Source of the DNA: Antitrichia curtipendula
Lineage: Eukaryota > Streptophyta > Bryopsida > Hypnales > Leucodontaceae
Direction of reading: 5' to 3'
Assembly: GCA_951230915.1 (NCBI GenBank)
Contig: OX579635.1
Coordinates: 14,818,001-14,882,000, forward strand
Length of the DNA stretch: 64,000 nt
The number at the start of each line of letters is the position of its first letter. Within the stretch, counting starts at the first letter, position 1. The position numbers and the translations under genes were made by a program. The notes below the pieces were generated by a model. It searched no databases, was not told where the DNA came from, and worked only from the letters and a program-made list of their open reading frames with translations. This document shows, one piece after another, positions 36,541 through 49,084 of the stretch.

Positions 36541-37448
36541 TCTAAATGTGACCCCAATCTAGGAAAGGGTGCCATGCTGCTTGAAACATCTATTACAATC
36601 AATGATGAGTTTGGTAGGCTTAAAGGGTCGCTTTAAGAGCAGACTACCCTATTGCAAGAGCACGTGCTATCTCCTTATGAACGCTCTGCAGCACAGGCAC
36701 GGTTTCAGGAATGTGACCAGTTCAGCATATTTTTGCAGTCAACCTGTTCATCTCAGCATAGATCTCCTTCACTTTGGTTGCTAGGTATTCCCAAAACAAA
36801 AGTCATGATCTGGTTATCTAGCTTCAGTCTGCATACGTCTGCGGGAAGGCAGTCCACATGTCTGATATGCTCATGAACTTCAAGCTGATGCATAGCACAA
36901 GCCAGGGCTCAAATACGTAATTTCATTTGGCTGCTCACCTGTTGCAATGCCAAATTGGATTGAAAATTTCCAGTGCATTTTTTGCACGATGCCGCTGAGC
37001 ATAACCTCCGACCATGACATTCCAACTAAGAACATGAACCTTCATAAGTTCATCGAACACTCGGTGCAACCATAAACCGATGTATACACAACTACGAACA
37101 TGTTTGTGATATTATGCTCGATTCCACTGTTAACTATCTCTGATCAGGCAACTTTGGCAATTTTCCTCCCAGAATAGTTTCATGTGACAATGGTACAATC
37201 CTAACTATGGGAACAAGCATATGAAGGTGGTAGATTTCATCTCCCTACACTTACAAAGTTTTCAAACCGTCCTATCTATTAAGAACTAAATATGCAATTT
37301 CTAAAACTCAAAGTTCATGATAGTAGGGGTGCCTGACGACCTTGGCCGGAGATTGTCCCAGAAACTTTCCTTCAAAGTCTCGTTCTGCTGAATAAATCGA
37401 AAAAATGGAAAAAAATGGAATCTAGTCAAGCCTTTGCAAAAGACCAAG
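36541..37448. other. Spacer downstream of the Asterix-type gene
   Basis: A plus-strand stretch at about 36625-36770 has a Gln/Ser-rich open frame, but it is broken by a stop near 36633 and matches no family I know. The part next to 37448 is the presumed 3' untranslated region of the minus-strand gene. Confidence 0.35.
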
Positions 37449-38434
37449 TTAAGTTTTCCCAGCCTTTGGATTTGGAGCAATGTAAGTCGTGACGAGACCC
37501 ATCACCGCAAACCTACAGAAGGGAGAATTTTAAGAGTCAGCGCCATTGTTTTACCGTCCACGATATTAGCCACATATAAATAACACATATAAATGGTCCA
37601 GTGAAGAAATCCATAAAAAAAACTATTCAAGAAAAGTCCAGAATTACTAATAGCAAAGCAATGACAAAAGCAACAAGAGTGAGTGACGTACGTTAAGGCC
37701 ATGATAATCTGCTTCAAATCATACTCTGGATTCTTCATCAAGGCGAGCGATTGTGCGATGAAGACCAAAGAAAACCATGAAGCAACCTTTTGCTGCAATC
37801 CATGACGAAACAAGAACCTCGTTAGACCAGTAAAGAATAAAGTAGATGGTTACCACACACGCAATTTTCGCTAACGTTGGTCCATAAACCCTAGAAACCA
37901 CAGACACAAAGAATACAAAGCACTGTCAATTATATCACCCCGTCCTTTACACTAGACCTAATCCCTCAACTTGTGCATTCAAAGACCTGCACACCACTGC
38001 AGTCTCTGAGCGTCAACTACGGAGATCCTCGGAACCAATTCTTCCCTCGTCCTAGGGTTTTGCCTAGAAGGATTTCTCAGGTTAAAACTACTAATGGGAA
38101 ATTGGCATGATAAATTCCCAAAAATGAAAAATGAAAACCTAACATGCTGAACATCCGATCAAGATCAAATCTAAGAAATGACCACAATCACTTAGGGGAT
38201 CCACCAACGCCCTCGACGAAATTTATCAATCAAAGCAGAACCCAAAAATCAGAACTAAGGTCCACCATCAGCAAAAGAGAAAGCCTTCATACTCACCTTC
38301 ATCATGACCCCAAGAATACCAAACACCATGGCCGCCAAGCTGGAGTAATCCGGCGGAAGGTCGTTCGGGTTGACAATAGGCGGCACATAGTACCGAACTG
38401 CACTTGGCAAGCGCGGATCCGACTTGTCCGCCAT
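37449..38434 (-). CDS. Asterix/WDR83OS-type ER protein (PAT complex subunit)
   Basis: Exons 38434-38297, 37792-37692 and 37512-37449 join with GT-AG borders to a 100-residue protein, the usual length of this small family. Exon 1 has the conserved start DPRLPSAVRYYVPPI and DLPPDYSSL. Exon 2 has SWFSLVFIAQSLALMKNPEYDLKQI, which resembles the family core SWLA-IFCAQSLANM-N-E-DLKQI. Exon 3 gives the Gly/Thr-rich end VMGLVTTYIAPNPKAGKT. In animals Asterix pairs with CCDC47 and helps membrane-protein insertion at the ER; that role is inferred for plants. It has about three hydrophobic segments. The start is the first ATG that gives the family N-terminus; an in-frame upstream ATG at 38455 would add seven residues. 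Confidence 0.92.
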
Positions 38435-40070
38435 CCCGATCCAAAACTTCGGCAAAATGCAATGAAATTGAAAACCCTAAAACCACGAAAAGCAAACCTT
38501 TGGTTATCAAACAGCCTGAACGACTGAACGTACAGTTAGGATGATTTTCTGTCAAAATCTGTTAAATACACGACGAATGTCGTCTCTTATTCGTTCTTCA
38601 TCTGAATCCGACGGACGTTCCTCCACGATCGTTGGTTCGGATTTGGACGAGAAGTGCGGGTTTGCGACGATTTCCGTCTTCGTTGATTCGATCATTCAAT
38701 TATCTTTATCCATCCGGCAAGATGACCCCCTAAAGACCCTCTGTGATGGGATTATCAAAAACTCCCTCCTACAATGTATAGATTCTGTAGATTTCGATAA
38801 AAATCTTCCCGTGGAGAAAATCCATCCAAAGTTTGGATGAAGATTTGAGAAATTTTGTAGAAGGTATTTACAGTGGATGAAGATTGTTTCCTTGAGAACT
38901 TCCTTCTAACACTTTTGTACCTCAAGATTATTCCCTCAGAAACTATCTTCATCTTACATATAATAACACCTCAGACGTTCACATATCTCCAAAGTGGATG
39001 CGCCTTGGCTAAATTGATTGTAGTTTTCAAAAAATTCATTTTTTGTTATGATTTGAACTTAGAAAATGAAGCCTAATGAATTAAATGTCTATTCCATTTA
39101 AAATATTTTAAAATATTTTAAAAATACAATGAATTATTGTAGTTAGAAGCTTCATGTGTGAATTGTGACAAAATAACTACAGTCAATAATCAAAGTTGGA
39201 TCAATATTTATAGATATGTATTATGCAGTTAAAAGTGGATATTTCTTCTACTCAATTTGGAGCAGTTGACCAATGGACTAAATGCGGACAACTTAACCAA
39301 GGTAGTTTTAGCTGCCATTATTTGCAATAGAGGACTTATTGTGCCTAAAGTTTGATCCAAATTTATTTGCTTTGGATGTGACGAGGCTTCAATTTTGCAA
39401 GGAAAATACAATGGCATTGTGTCAAGGACTCAAGGTAATTTCAATTCCATCATGCCCCACACATGCAAGGCATGCATTTTGTTCTCATTAGATAAACCTT
39501 ATTGTTGACGTGCTATTAGACCTTGATGTCATCACTTCAATTGAAAGCCTCTTTGAAAAGTTATATTAATATTTTTCCTTCAACAATTAGCGTCATTTGG
39601 AGTTGGAAAAAATGATAGAGCTGAAATTGAAAGGAAGAAAAATATTGAACAGCGTCAAAATGTATTGGATTAGTATGCTTAAATCAATGAAACAAGTGTT
39701 GTTTGAGTATCAAGTGTTGCTAATAAATCTATGCATTACTAAAAATCAATGTTTAAATCAACAAAAAATCACCAAATTTCTACAAAAGTAGGTATTGCAT
39801 CAAACATTTTTACAATGTTTAGTTGATTAAGCACAAGTTAACAAAATTGTCATAGGATTTTTATTGATTCATTTAATACAACATCCTAGTCAATAAATAA
39901 ATAAATATTTTTTTGTTTATTTTAACTTACAAGAGTTTCAAATAAGTTTTAATCATTTTCATAATGTTTAAATCATTACTATTAAAACTTTATATACAAT
40001 AAAAATATAGTTGTTTAATTTAATCATTTCCAATTTAGAATTTTTTTAAATAAAAAAACTTTGGTGGCCG
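38435..40070. other. 5' side of the Asterix-type gene, then AT-rich spacer
   Basis: 38435 to about 38600 is the presumed leader and promoter of the minus-strand gene. A plus-strand 99-codon open frame (38541-38840) lies in it but shows no family resemblance. Beyond 38850 the sequence becomes very AT-rich with no gene. Confidence 0.4.
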
Positions 40071-40385
40071 TGTTGATATAGTAAAATAATTTTTTTCAAA
40101 AACTTTAAACTATAAAAAGCTAAAAAATCAAGCTAATTTTCACCTCCCAAAATTCGTTTGAGATTTTGAGAGCCTCCAATCAAAACTTAGGAACGAAGTT
40201 TAGATAGGGGTTGGAATGAACATTTTCTTTGACATTTTTAAACATCCTCTATGAATTTTGTCCATAACTTTTGATTGGAGGCTTAAAATTGCAAATAGGT
40301 TTTTTAGAGATAAAAGTTAGCTTGATTTTTTTATTTAATTTTAATTCAAAGTATTTAAAAAAAAAATTCTATTATGCCAAAACAA
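40071..40385. mobile_element. Foldback MITE-like inverted repeat
   Basis: The left arm (TGTTGATATAGTAAAATAAT from 40071, then AAAATCAAGCTAA and GAGCCTCCAATCAAAACTTA) is matched inversely on the right (TAACTTTTGATTGGAGGC, TTAGCTTGATTTTT, then ATTATGCCAAAACA to 40385). Arms are imperfect. The family and target duplication are unclear. Confidence 0.55.
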
Positions 40386-40490
40386 CTACTTAAGTTTGTT
40401 GAGTTTACAAAATAAATGGGAAACAATTGCAAAAACTAAATGAACAAAAATTTACACCATTTATAATCAAGTGAACTCATACATGGTGCA

Positions 40491-40545
40491 ATGGATAAAG
40501 GTCTTTGACTACAAGGATGGGGTGCAAGGTTTGAATCTCTTAATA
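40491..40545 (+). repeat. tRNA-derived SINE head (pol III box A and B)
   Basis: TGGTGCAATGGATAAAGG resembles a tRNA D-arm/box A, and GGTTTGAATCTC about 35 bases later resembles box B (T-arm). The spacing and the tRNA-like anticodon region between them fit a tRNA-derived promoter. Acceptor stems do not pair and the anticodon stem is poor, so it is not a working tRNA. A SINE body may follow to about 40620; no poly-A tail is clear. Confidence 0.45.
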
Positions 40546-43281
40546 TTTCTTTATCCACATGGCAGGTTGCCTAGGTAACTTGCCCTCATGGCAATTTTTA
40601 AGAAGACAGTTTTATTACTAATAAACACTTCAAACTCAAACATCAATAATCTACCTAAATAACACTATAATAATGAATATCAATATCATTTTGAAATAGT
40701 ATTTAAAAAATATATATATTTATAATATGGAAGTAATATTTAATAATTATTATACAATTATTATTCATAAATAAAATTACTCGATATGGATTGAGTGTCT
40801 ATTTTCAAGACCCTCTACTTTAAGCCCTTCGAAAGATAACTTAATTGTAAAATGAATTAATATTTTTCTTACATGCAATTATTGCTCAAGTGAATCAATG
40901 TAGAGTAATAGTCATTTCTTTATCACTAAGTTTTGTACCGCTATTGGCATCACTATTAATACTATTAACACTTTTCCACCAATAAAGTAGTGATGCTTGC
41001 AAATAGAGGGTTGTATCCAATTGGCCAAGTTGCCCAATAGTTTTAGAAGATAAAATTGAACACCGCATCCATTTTTCAAAGTACCTTTCAAAAATCTCAA
41101 TGAATAATATTTATATGATTTCCAACAATACATTAGATTCAAATAAATAAATAAAATATAAACATAAAAATTAGAAGCTTAATACTATTACTACGCCATT
41201 AGAAAAAATACTTCCTTTGTTCTAAAATGCTCTTATGAATTGCACACCTTCAATGGTCCAAATATTATTCAAATGCTTGGAAAAAAAATACGGTTTAAGT
41301 CCTTTTCTATGACTTTTACTAAGTGCTTTGATTGGATATAACGTTCTAAATTTTAATATTCATAATTATATAAACTATAACACATTAAAAACAACTTTGA
41401 ATAGGATGAAATAAAATAATTTATGTATTATTAAATCTATAAAAATTAAAAAAAATTAAACTAAAAGCTTACAAAGCTAGTTTTCTATACTCTAATCAAA
41501 TACCAAAAGTCACAACTTGGATTTTTTCTTTATCTTTCCCTCTTTTTGTATGTATAGCAATCTTCTCTACCTATTTTGTTTCTTTGGTCAAAATATAAAC
41601 TTCCACTAGTGTAAAATTTCATTGACAAGATGGACCAATTTTTAGAATCATTTTGAAGTGATGATAGAGTATAGATTTGTTGAAGGTCTTTATTTTTATA
41701 GAACATACTTTAAAAAATAAAATTTAGTTCATATAATCTTCAACACTTCGTGTACAGTACTTTGTAAAAAGCCTATATATTTCAAAGATTCACGAAAGAG
41801 ATGATCTTTGTAAACAATAATATACTTTGTAGCATAATTTTGCAAATCATCTTTTTGAATAGGCAAATCTCAATTACATGTAAACACTACAATAAAATGG
41901 GTGTTTTGAGATTACAATACATGATTGATAGGGAGTTACAAAATTCAAAACTCCAAAATATGACTCATATAGGAATCACTATAAATAATGTGTGGTATGA
42001 TTGGTTTAGCCATTACAAACTAGTAGCTTTGGACATCGATCATATTTATAAATACGATTGTTGGAGCTTACAAAACGTTGTATTTTGCTAGCGTCGCATA
42101 TGCAATGATTAGCTTTGGAGGCTTGACTTTTTTTTAATGTGCCCAGTCAAAAGAAATAAACCTTATATGATATATGATTTGGTGTAATTATATTTTTAAG
42201 CTAATATGGAATATGACTATAGTAAGCCACATTTTTGGTTGATGTGATAGTACATGTAGATTATCATTATAAGATAATATGGCATGTGACCTTGTGTAAT
42301 CATATTCTTTGCTAATGTAGAATATGAAAATAGTGAGTCATCTTCTCAGCTGACATTAGCAGTATTTTGTAATTTAAATAAATAAAGATAGTCATATTTT
42401 TGAAAATAAAATGACATATTATTTGAAAAAACTATGAATGTTATATGACTACCATCAATCATAATTTGAATGACATGTAATTTGAACTAAAGTTACGCAA
42501 ACAATATTTTTAAGTCACTATATTTAAATAATCATATATCTTAGATCTGTGGTTTTGTGTATAATATTTAATTTTAACTAGAGTGAGTAATATCCATAAT
42601 AGCTCTTGCAAACCTTACAATAATGTAAAAATACTGACTTTTCAAGACTTTTATATTATGATAAAGAATATAAGAGCTACTTTGTTTAGTTTGTTATAGT
42701 ATTATTTTTTTATTATGTTCCAAGTAGCATCCAACAACTTCATTTTAGCTTATCGTGCCTAAATGCACAAACAACAAGATCAATATCACTGAACAAACCA
42801 TAAGAATCAATCTTCAAAAAAACAAAAGTTAAGATCCAACAAGAGATAATAACTAAAAGGCAACAAGAGACAACAAACAATTAGAATTAAGAAGCAGCAA
42901 AAAACATGAACCAAGAAACAACAAGGATTAACAACTAAGAAGAAATAAAAAGCACAAATAAGAAGACTCAAAAATGAAGAAGTAAGTAAAAACAAGAAGC
43001 AAGTATTAAAAATAAAAATAAAAAAATCTAAAAAGAATCAAGAAGAAAAAAATAAAAACAATCAAAAAACAAGAATAAAAGGCAATAATAAATGGCATTT
43101 AGGACTTTAAAACCTTAAATCTAGTAGTGATTGGGACTTTAAAATTCTAGACCAAGTCACCTCTCAAGTTTTAAATTTTAAATTGAATGACGGCAAAGGT
43201 TTTAAAATCTTCTAATATTCAACTTCTGAATGCTTCTAGTCCGTTCAACTCTAGATTAAATTGTTCATTTGGCAAGACATT
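40546..43281. other. Very AT-rich spacer
   Basis: No gene seen. TACTTCCTTTGTTCTAAAAT at about 41207 resembles one end of a Stowaway element, but I cannot find the partner end. CACTACAATAAAATGGG at about 41887 resembles a CACTA-MITE end, also without partner. 42780-43090 is a purine-rich run of AACAAGA-like words. Confidence 0.4.
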
Positions 43282-43504
43282 CACTACAAGAGAAATGGGT
43301 GTTTGAAGTAAATTTCTAAGTATAGTCCTAGATATACGATTATAAGCAATGATCTTTAAAGAGATTTTCAGTAAAAAATTACTAGAAATACATGTGTTTT
43401 TAATTAAATTTTACTTAAAATTCCCTTAAAGGTCATTCTTTATAATCTAATGTCTAGGACTAAACTTCAAAAACTCAATTAAAATACCCCTTTCCCTTGT
43501 AGTG
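43282..43504. mobile_element. CACTA-type MITE 3
   Basis: A 223-bp inverted-repeat element starting CACTACAAGAGAAATGGG and ending with the near inverse CCCTTTCCCTTGTAGTG. It is flanked by ATT at 43279-43281 and 43505-43507. CACTA ends and a 3-bp duplication place it in the CACTA superfamily. Its sequence differs from MITE 1 and 2, so it is another family. Confidence 0.8.
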
Positions 43505-44959
43505 ATTCCTTCACGGTTTTCATTACAAGAGAATTATGACTCTTTTTATGATGGCGAACCAATGGAAAAAAATGATATTGTCTTCAGTCTGAAGGACACC
43601 AAAAACCTTACTATGAACAAAAAAGTTCTATAGAGAAGGCCACGTGAGAAGTACTTACCCTTCATATAAAATCTCATTCTACGATTTTGTAAGCCTGGAA
43701 ATATTGTCCATGATTGCAAAATTGCAATAGATACTTTTTTATTTTCTATATAATTTAAATTTTCAATTTTTTTTTATGATTGCATGTAATTTAATCTTCA
43801 TAATGTATTCACATGTCTTTTATTTTACATCACAATCATCCATCAAGACTTTTTTGGAAACTAGGCAATACATCTTGGTCTCAGAAGATGATCCTCTCAT
43901 CTTCAAGGCCATAATTTTTCCATTCACTTCTATTGCAATCTCTACTCCTACAGCCAAGGGGAGGATCACCACCTTACCACCAGTCCTTTTATTTTTGGCG
44001 AAATGGTGCCAGAAATCACCTGGCCAAAATTCTAAGCAAAACCACTCAAACCAGCCTTTACGATTTAAAAAAAAAATTATTTCGGGAGCCAGAGTCCCGC
44101 TTAGGATTTAGGGCCTGTGGCCTGGTAGCACCTGTCGTGGCCACGCCTGTCGCCTCTTGTCGCACTCCCTACGCACCCCAAATTTGAAATTGGGCGCCCG
44201 TTTGCTCCCTGCGAGCCACCTTCGTCGACCGCCGCGCAACAGGCACTGCTCGTCCGTGGCCTTCCCTCCTTCCTTTGCGTTCTTCTTCAACCCCAACCTT
44301 ATTGTTTTCCAGTTTTCTTCATCGCCAGAAGGATGTTGGCTTGCAATGCACAATCACCAAATCTACTAGAGATCCTTGCACTCTGACTAGAATTCAAATT
44401 TTGCCACCTTTCTCTTAATCGTCTCCACAAGACGTTATGGCGCTGTGAAGTTGTGGTGCTGTGCTATTGATTTTGGATGATTTGTAGTTCATTTGGAGAG
44501 GTGTTTTGGCGGCGCTTGCATTACTCTGCTGGAGGTGCTTTGTTTATTGTAATGGAGATGGACAGCATTGGGAGGTGCTTCAGTTTCCAATGCACTTGTT
44601 GCATTAGGCTTGTTTTTTTTTTGCAGATGGGAGGCAACAAAAATCGCTTGTGGAGTATATTAGGGTATGATCACTCTTCTTGTTGTTGTTCATCTCATTG
44701 TCTTTTAGTTGGGTGCAATGAGTTCTACATTAAAATACACTTGCATCGCTCTGTGTCTCCTTTGTAAGCTCTGTTTTTGGTTTTGGGTCCTATCAACAAC
44801 ACCATGGTTTGAAAGTTCTTCGCCAAAGGTGGTGGTAAACATTGCAGTGTTCATGCTTTAAGCAACCTCCCCATGGTTTGACCTGATCGCCAACGGGTGT
44901 TTGATTTTCTTTGTTCCTTCTCGTTTCTGTGATCTTTTGGTTGGCAGAGTGAGGTTGCG

Positions 44960-47900
44960 ATGGGTGAGGGTGAAGGTGAGGAGTCCGTTTGTCAGAATGT
45001 GGAGGGAGCCATGGCTGCGACTGGAGCGCTTGCAAACATTAGCATTCTACTCGGAGAGGCGACTGTGCAAGAGGTTGTTGGACGGGTTGGTGCAACTGTG
45101 CAGGAGGTTGCTGGATCCATCTCTGTAAGGGTAGTGGGAGCAGCTGCGCGCAAGGCTGCTCTCAGACGGCACGAGATGAAAGGCAAGGCGGTCTGCATCC
45201 AAGACAGTACAGCTCGTCGAAGTGCTAGAGAGACCACATCGATCGCCAAATACTTCAACAGTTCACGAAACTCGTCCTACCCACAGCCTTTGCCTTCATT
45301 GTGTGACTTGACGTTGGCAGATTCCAAGTCTTTGAGCTCTCAACTTCCTTCCCAAAACACCTCCTTCATCTCCGTGTCTATAGACACAGAGGGTCTAGAT
45401 CCTCAACCCCAGATTGGGTCACAACATGGAAGTACAAGCAGTAGCCTCATTGAAGCTGTAGCATCATTTGTAGATGTACACCACCAACTGAGAGAAGATT
45501 TGGTGTGCATTTCCGATAGAGAAGAGGAAGTGCAGTTTGACGACAGCTTCAAGAAGATCCCACCTCCACCCAAAAAAACAAAGTTGAACTATGACAAAAC
45601 TTGACGCTTCCAGAATGAGTGGGCTGCAAAGCTGGTCTAGGCAGAACCTACCCGAGGGACTGATGGACACATTCACCTCGTGAAATGTACTGTGTGCTCC
45701 ACTTTCGAAAAGAATCCGAAGATCTTGGGTCCCATTAGATGAGAAATCAGCCCTGTGGAGGGCTGCGTGTTCCCAGCTTGTGGGAACTGCCGAACTTGGG
45801 GCAGCAGCAGCTCGCCGACGTGGCCGAGCGACTGCCACATCGGAAAAAAATTATTTTTTTTCTCATTTCAAGAATGTAAATTTTTTATTTTTTATTTTTA
45901 AATTTTTTGTCGGGAACAGCCGTTCCCTGAAACTGCACGGGGGGGACCAGCGTTGGGAACAGGCCCGAAACGGCCCTCTCAATCCCCCAAAACTCATCTA
46001 ATGAAAGTGGGATACACTTCTAAAACATGAAGGAAGGAGGAAAGCTGCGTTTGATATGGCATGGTACAAAGTAAAGAAAGGTGAGTGGTATGTTTCAAAA
46101 ACTTGTCGTCATCAAGTCAACTTATGGCTTTTTGCAAGTATGCAGCTAGCATCTGTGCTTCAGCAAGTGTAGGCTAATCCATCAATGGCTCGCTCCAAAA
46201 AAACTGTGCAATTATGCACGATTTATTAGATTTTGGCAAGTGGCCGTCCCATATTGGAGTATGAGGAAAGAGAAGCACTGTATGCTTTTCTCAATGTTCC
46301 TAACTTGCCAAGGATGCACTGGAGCGATAGTTCTGGTTGGCAGATGGCTGATTCCTTGTACTACCAAGTCAAAGAAGCTATGAAGAAAAAACTAGATGCT
46401 GCCCAGTTTGTGTCTTTGACTTGTGACGAGGTCACAACTGTTGATAACGGAAGCTGGCTATGCATTCATGCATATGTGGTCAAAAGTTATGTTAGAATTC
46501 CACTTTTGATTTCTCTGCAGCGCTTGGTGGATGGGTCTGGTGCAGACATCCTCACTTTGATCATAATGAAGGCCTTACAGTTTGGTGGCAGCTTCACTTT
46601 CGAGCAAATATCAAAGAGGTTGATTTGTTTTGGTACTGATGGCATCAGCACGTTCCAAGGCGTGCGCAGTGGAGTGACCACCCAAATGGCTACGAAATTT
46701 GCTCCATTTTGTAATGGGGTGCATTGCATGGCCCACAGATGCAACCTAGCAGCAAAATCATTATCTGCCTTACCTTTGTTTGCAGTTGTCGAGCAGGTGA
46801 TTTAGAAGACTCACTCGTATTTCAACAAGAGTCTAAAGTGGTTCTCTGAATACCAAAAATTAGCAGAAGTAATGGAAACAAAAGGATTCAAGTCTCTCCT
46901 TCAAGTTTCAACCAGGTGGGTGTCACTGCTTGAGCCGCTGAGGAGATTGCTGGCGGACTACAGGACTCTTGTTGCAAAAATGAAGGCAGACGTGGAGAAG
47001 GACGACGCTGCGGAGGTGAGAACATCCCTAAACCTTGGCCTTTTTGTTTTTTTGGAAAGCCATGGTTTGGGACTTGAAGGTTCTGGACTACTAGTTTGCA
47101 TGTTGTAGTTTCTGTGCCCTATACCGTTTCAAATTTTTGGGGTGGATGTCAGCTGTGGAGTTTGTGGATGATGCCTGGATCCATGGTCCTTTCTTTGACT
47201 AATTGTTGTTTTTAGAATTTCCTTGGGAATCTAGGGACGGTATGCTGGAGGTCTCTGAAAGGTCTGCCTAGTTGCCTACAGTCTGTTGCATTTTTAGTTT
47301 TCAACAAACACTGGCCCAAAATGAGGATTGTAACTGACTTGAAAGTGTAGTTTGTTTTTTGCAGAAATGTTTAAGCCTCCCGCTGGACCCATATTCACTT
47401 CTTGGAATGACCGCTCTACTGCCACTCCTAGAAACGGTGGATTTGCTGGTTACTTTTGCACAAAAGAGAGATGTTTTTATATGTGATTTTGTAGCTGCAC
47501 TTAAGATTGCTGAAGGCCAGCTATACATGTTGTACGTGGACAAGACCGCTGCTTTCATTGGGGACAAATTTAGGGCTTTTAAAAACCTCATTGAGTGTTC
47601 TCACAGTCAAATCCACATGAAATGGGTGTCCGACCTAAATAATGAATCTGCCCAACTCGTTTTTGTGGCCAATAGTAAAAAGCTATGGGCTGTGCATGAC
47701 GGATCACTAGTGGATAGAGATGTAATGGCATCAATTGTCAACTCTGTAAGAGAGAGTGCACAGGTTTTGAACATATGCCTTGTTTGTGTATTTTTTCCTT
47801 GTAAACTGAATGTTTACTATGAGTTCTATGAAACTAAAGCTGACTTCTGTTTTGGTTACTATTTTGAATTCTTCTTTGTAATTTTATTGAATTTGCCATT

Positions 47901-48553
47901 GATCTATTTCTAGTCCTAAATGGCTGATTACATAATGCTTAATTTTCACAAGGGCAGCCCGGCAGCTATTGAGGGAGTTGACTGCTCGATTTCTATCCCA
48001 CAATGTTATGGATGCTTTGGGGGTGGTGTACTCCCAATACTGGTTGCAGCCTGAAGCTGAAGAGTGTTTCTCTAAGCACTTGTCCATTCTTATGTCATTC
48101 TACTGTGAACCTAAACTAATTGACCCTGACAAGGTAAAGCAGTTGGTTCCCCCTATTTTGGACAGGTACAAATTGGAAACTGAGCAGGGTTTATTCAAGA
48201 TGGCCATGCTCAACAATTCCAAGAAGCATATGGAGCCGCCTTATGACTTGAACCCACTCACCCGACTCTGGCGGTACTTGAATTCTTGCACTATACTCAG
48301 GATCAAAGCTTTTTCTAAGTACTACAAATTAGCTCAAATTGCAATTGTGCAAGTCATAGGGTCCGTTGAGGATGAACGATGTTTCAGTTCTTTGGCATTC
48401 CTCAAGAACAAATTGAGAAATGCTTTGGACACTCATCTAGAGTGTGTTGTAGGAATGTATGCACCTAAACTTTTTTTCTTGGAGTCTTTTTCTTATGAGG
48501 CTGCCTATAACCAATGGGTGGAAGGAGTTGATCGTAGATATGGGGGGCTTTGA
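44960..48553 (+). pseudogene. hAT transposase, copy 1 (ZNF862-like type), disabled
   Basis: Start at ATG 44960. The first exon runs to 47015 (GAG|GTGAGA), with further exons 47365-47763 and about 47953-48553. The N-terminus is Glu/Gly/Val-rich with a basic KAALRRHEMKGK segment. A BED-like finger (KCTVCSTF) follows near 45690. The catalytic part has SLTCDEV (first Asp) and CFGTDG (second Asp), with MAHRCNL and STRWVSLL. The C-terminus has the hAT dimerisation region VEDERCFSSLAFLKNKLRNAL. In-frame stops relative to copy 2 are TGA 45602, TAG 45638, TAG 46170, TAG 46227 and TAG 46803. The acceptor of the last exon has become CACAAGGG where copy 2 has CACAGGGG, moving the junction by one base. 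Confidence 0.88.
45733..46003. mobile_element. 271-bp TIR insertion inside hAT copy 1
   Basis: Copy 2 reads without break through GGGTCC and AAAGTGGG (minus strand, near 59220). Copy 1 has 271 extra bases exactly between them. The insert begins CATTAGATGAG and ends with its exact inverse CTCATCTAATG. No target duplication is visible against copy 2. It contains G-rich phrases and a T-rich centre but no ORF. A diverged relative lies at 11041-11335. Confidence 0.85.
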
Positions 48554-49084
48554 GATGAGTTTTCAAGGCAAATAGTACTACTGAAGTCCAACAGCCTTGC
48601 TTGATGTAAGACTTTCTAGTCCAGTTGATGGGCCCTTCCTAGGCCAGTTGTGTCCATGGCTAATATTTATCAATGCATATCCATTTTTCTTATATCATGT
48701 GCTCTATATGTATTGTCCTTGTAAATGTCTAGTTTTGAATAAATTACAATTCTTAATCAGCTTTAAATCATACGATGCCTGAAATCACCGTAAGCACCAT
48801 AAAAAATTGCTTTATTTAATTTGGTAAAATTTGTGGGAGTGCCATACTGCACCTTCAATTCAGAAAGCATTCGCCTTTTTAGCTTCAAATTTTTAATCTG
48901 AAGTGCCAAAATTTATCAACACCACTATAAACTTTTGTGCCAGATATCCCATATGTGTGACAGAGCATTGCTAGTACCATTTATAACTTGACATGTAGCT
49001 TTCGCCAAGTGGTCAATGGCAGAAGCCAATCTAAAGCCACTCTGGCTTTCTGAAAAATGGGCTAAAAAAAGGGTTGCTTACCAC

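Larger units (their letters stand above)
43981..49076 (+). mobile_element. hAT transposon, copy 1
   Basis: 5,096 bp. The left end CAGTCCTTTTATTTTTGGCG and the right end ...GGGCTAAAAAAAGGGTTG are imperfect inverted repeats matching those of copy 2 (53469-61023). It is flanked by a perfect 8-bp duplication CTTACCAC (43973-43980 and 49077-49084), the hAT hallmark. The transposase gene lies on the plus strand. The copy is dead: several stops, a 271-bp insertion and a shifted splice acceptor. Confidence 0.93.

Noticed and set aside
38541..38840. 99-codon plus-strand frame next to the Asterix-type gene
   Set aside because: No family resemblance, and it overlaps the presumed leader and promoter of the minus-strand gene.
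40491..40545. Functional tRNA gene
   Set aside because: Box A and B are present but acceptor and anticodon stems do not pair properly.
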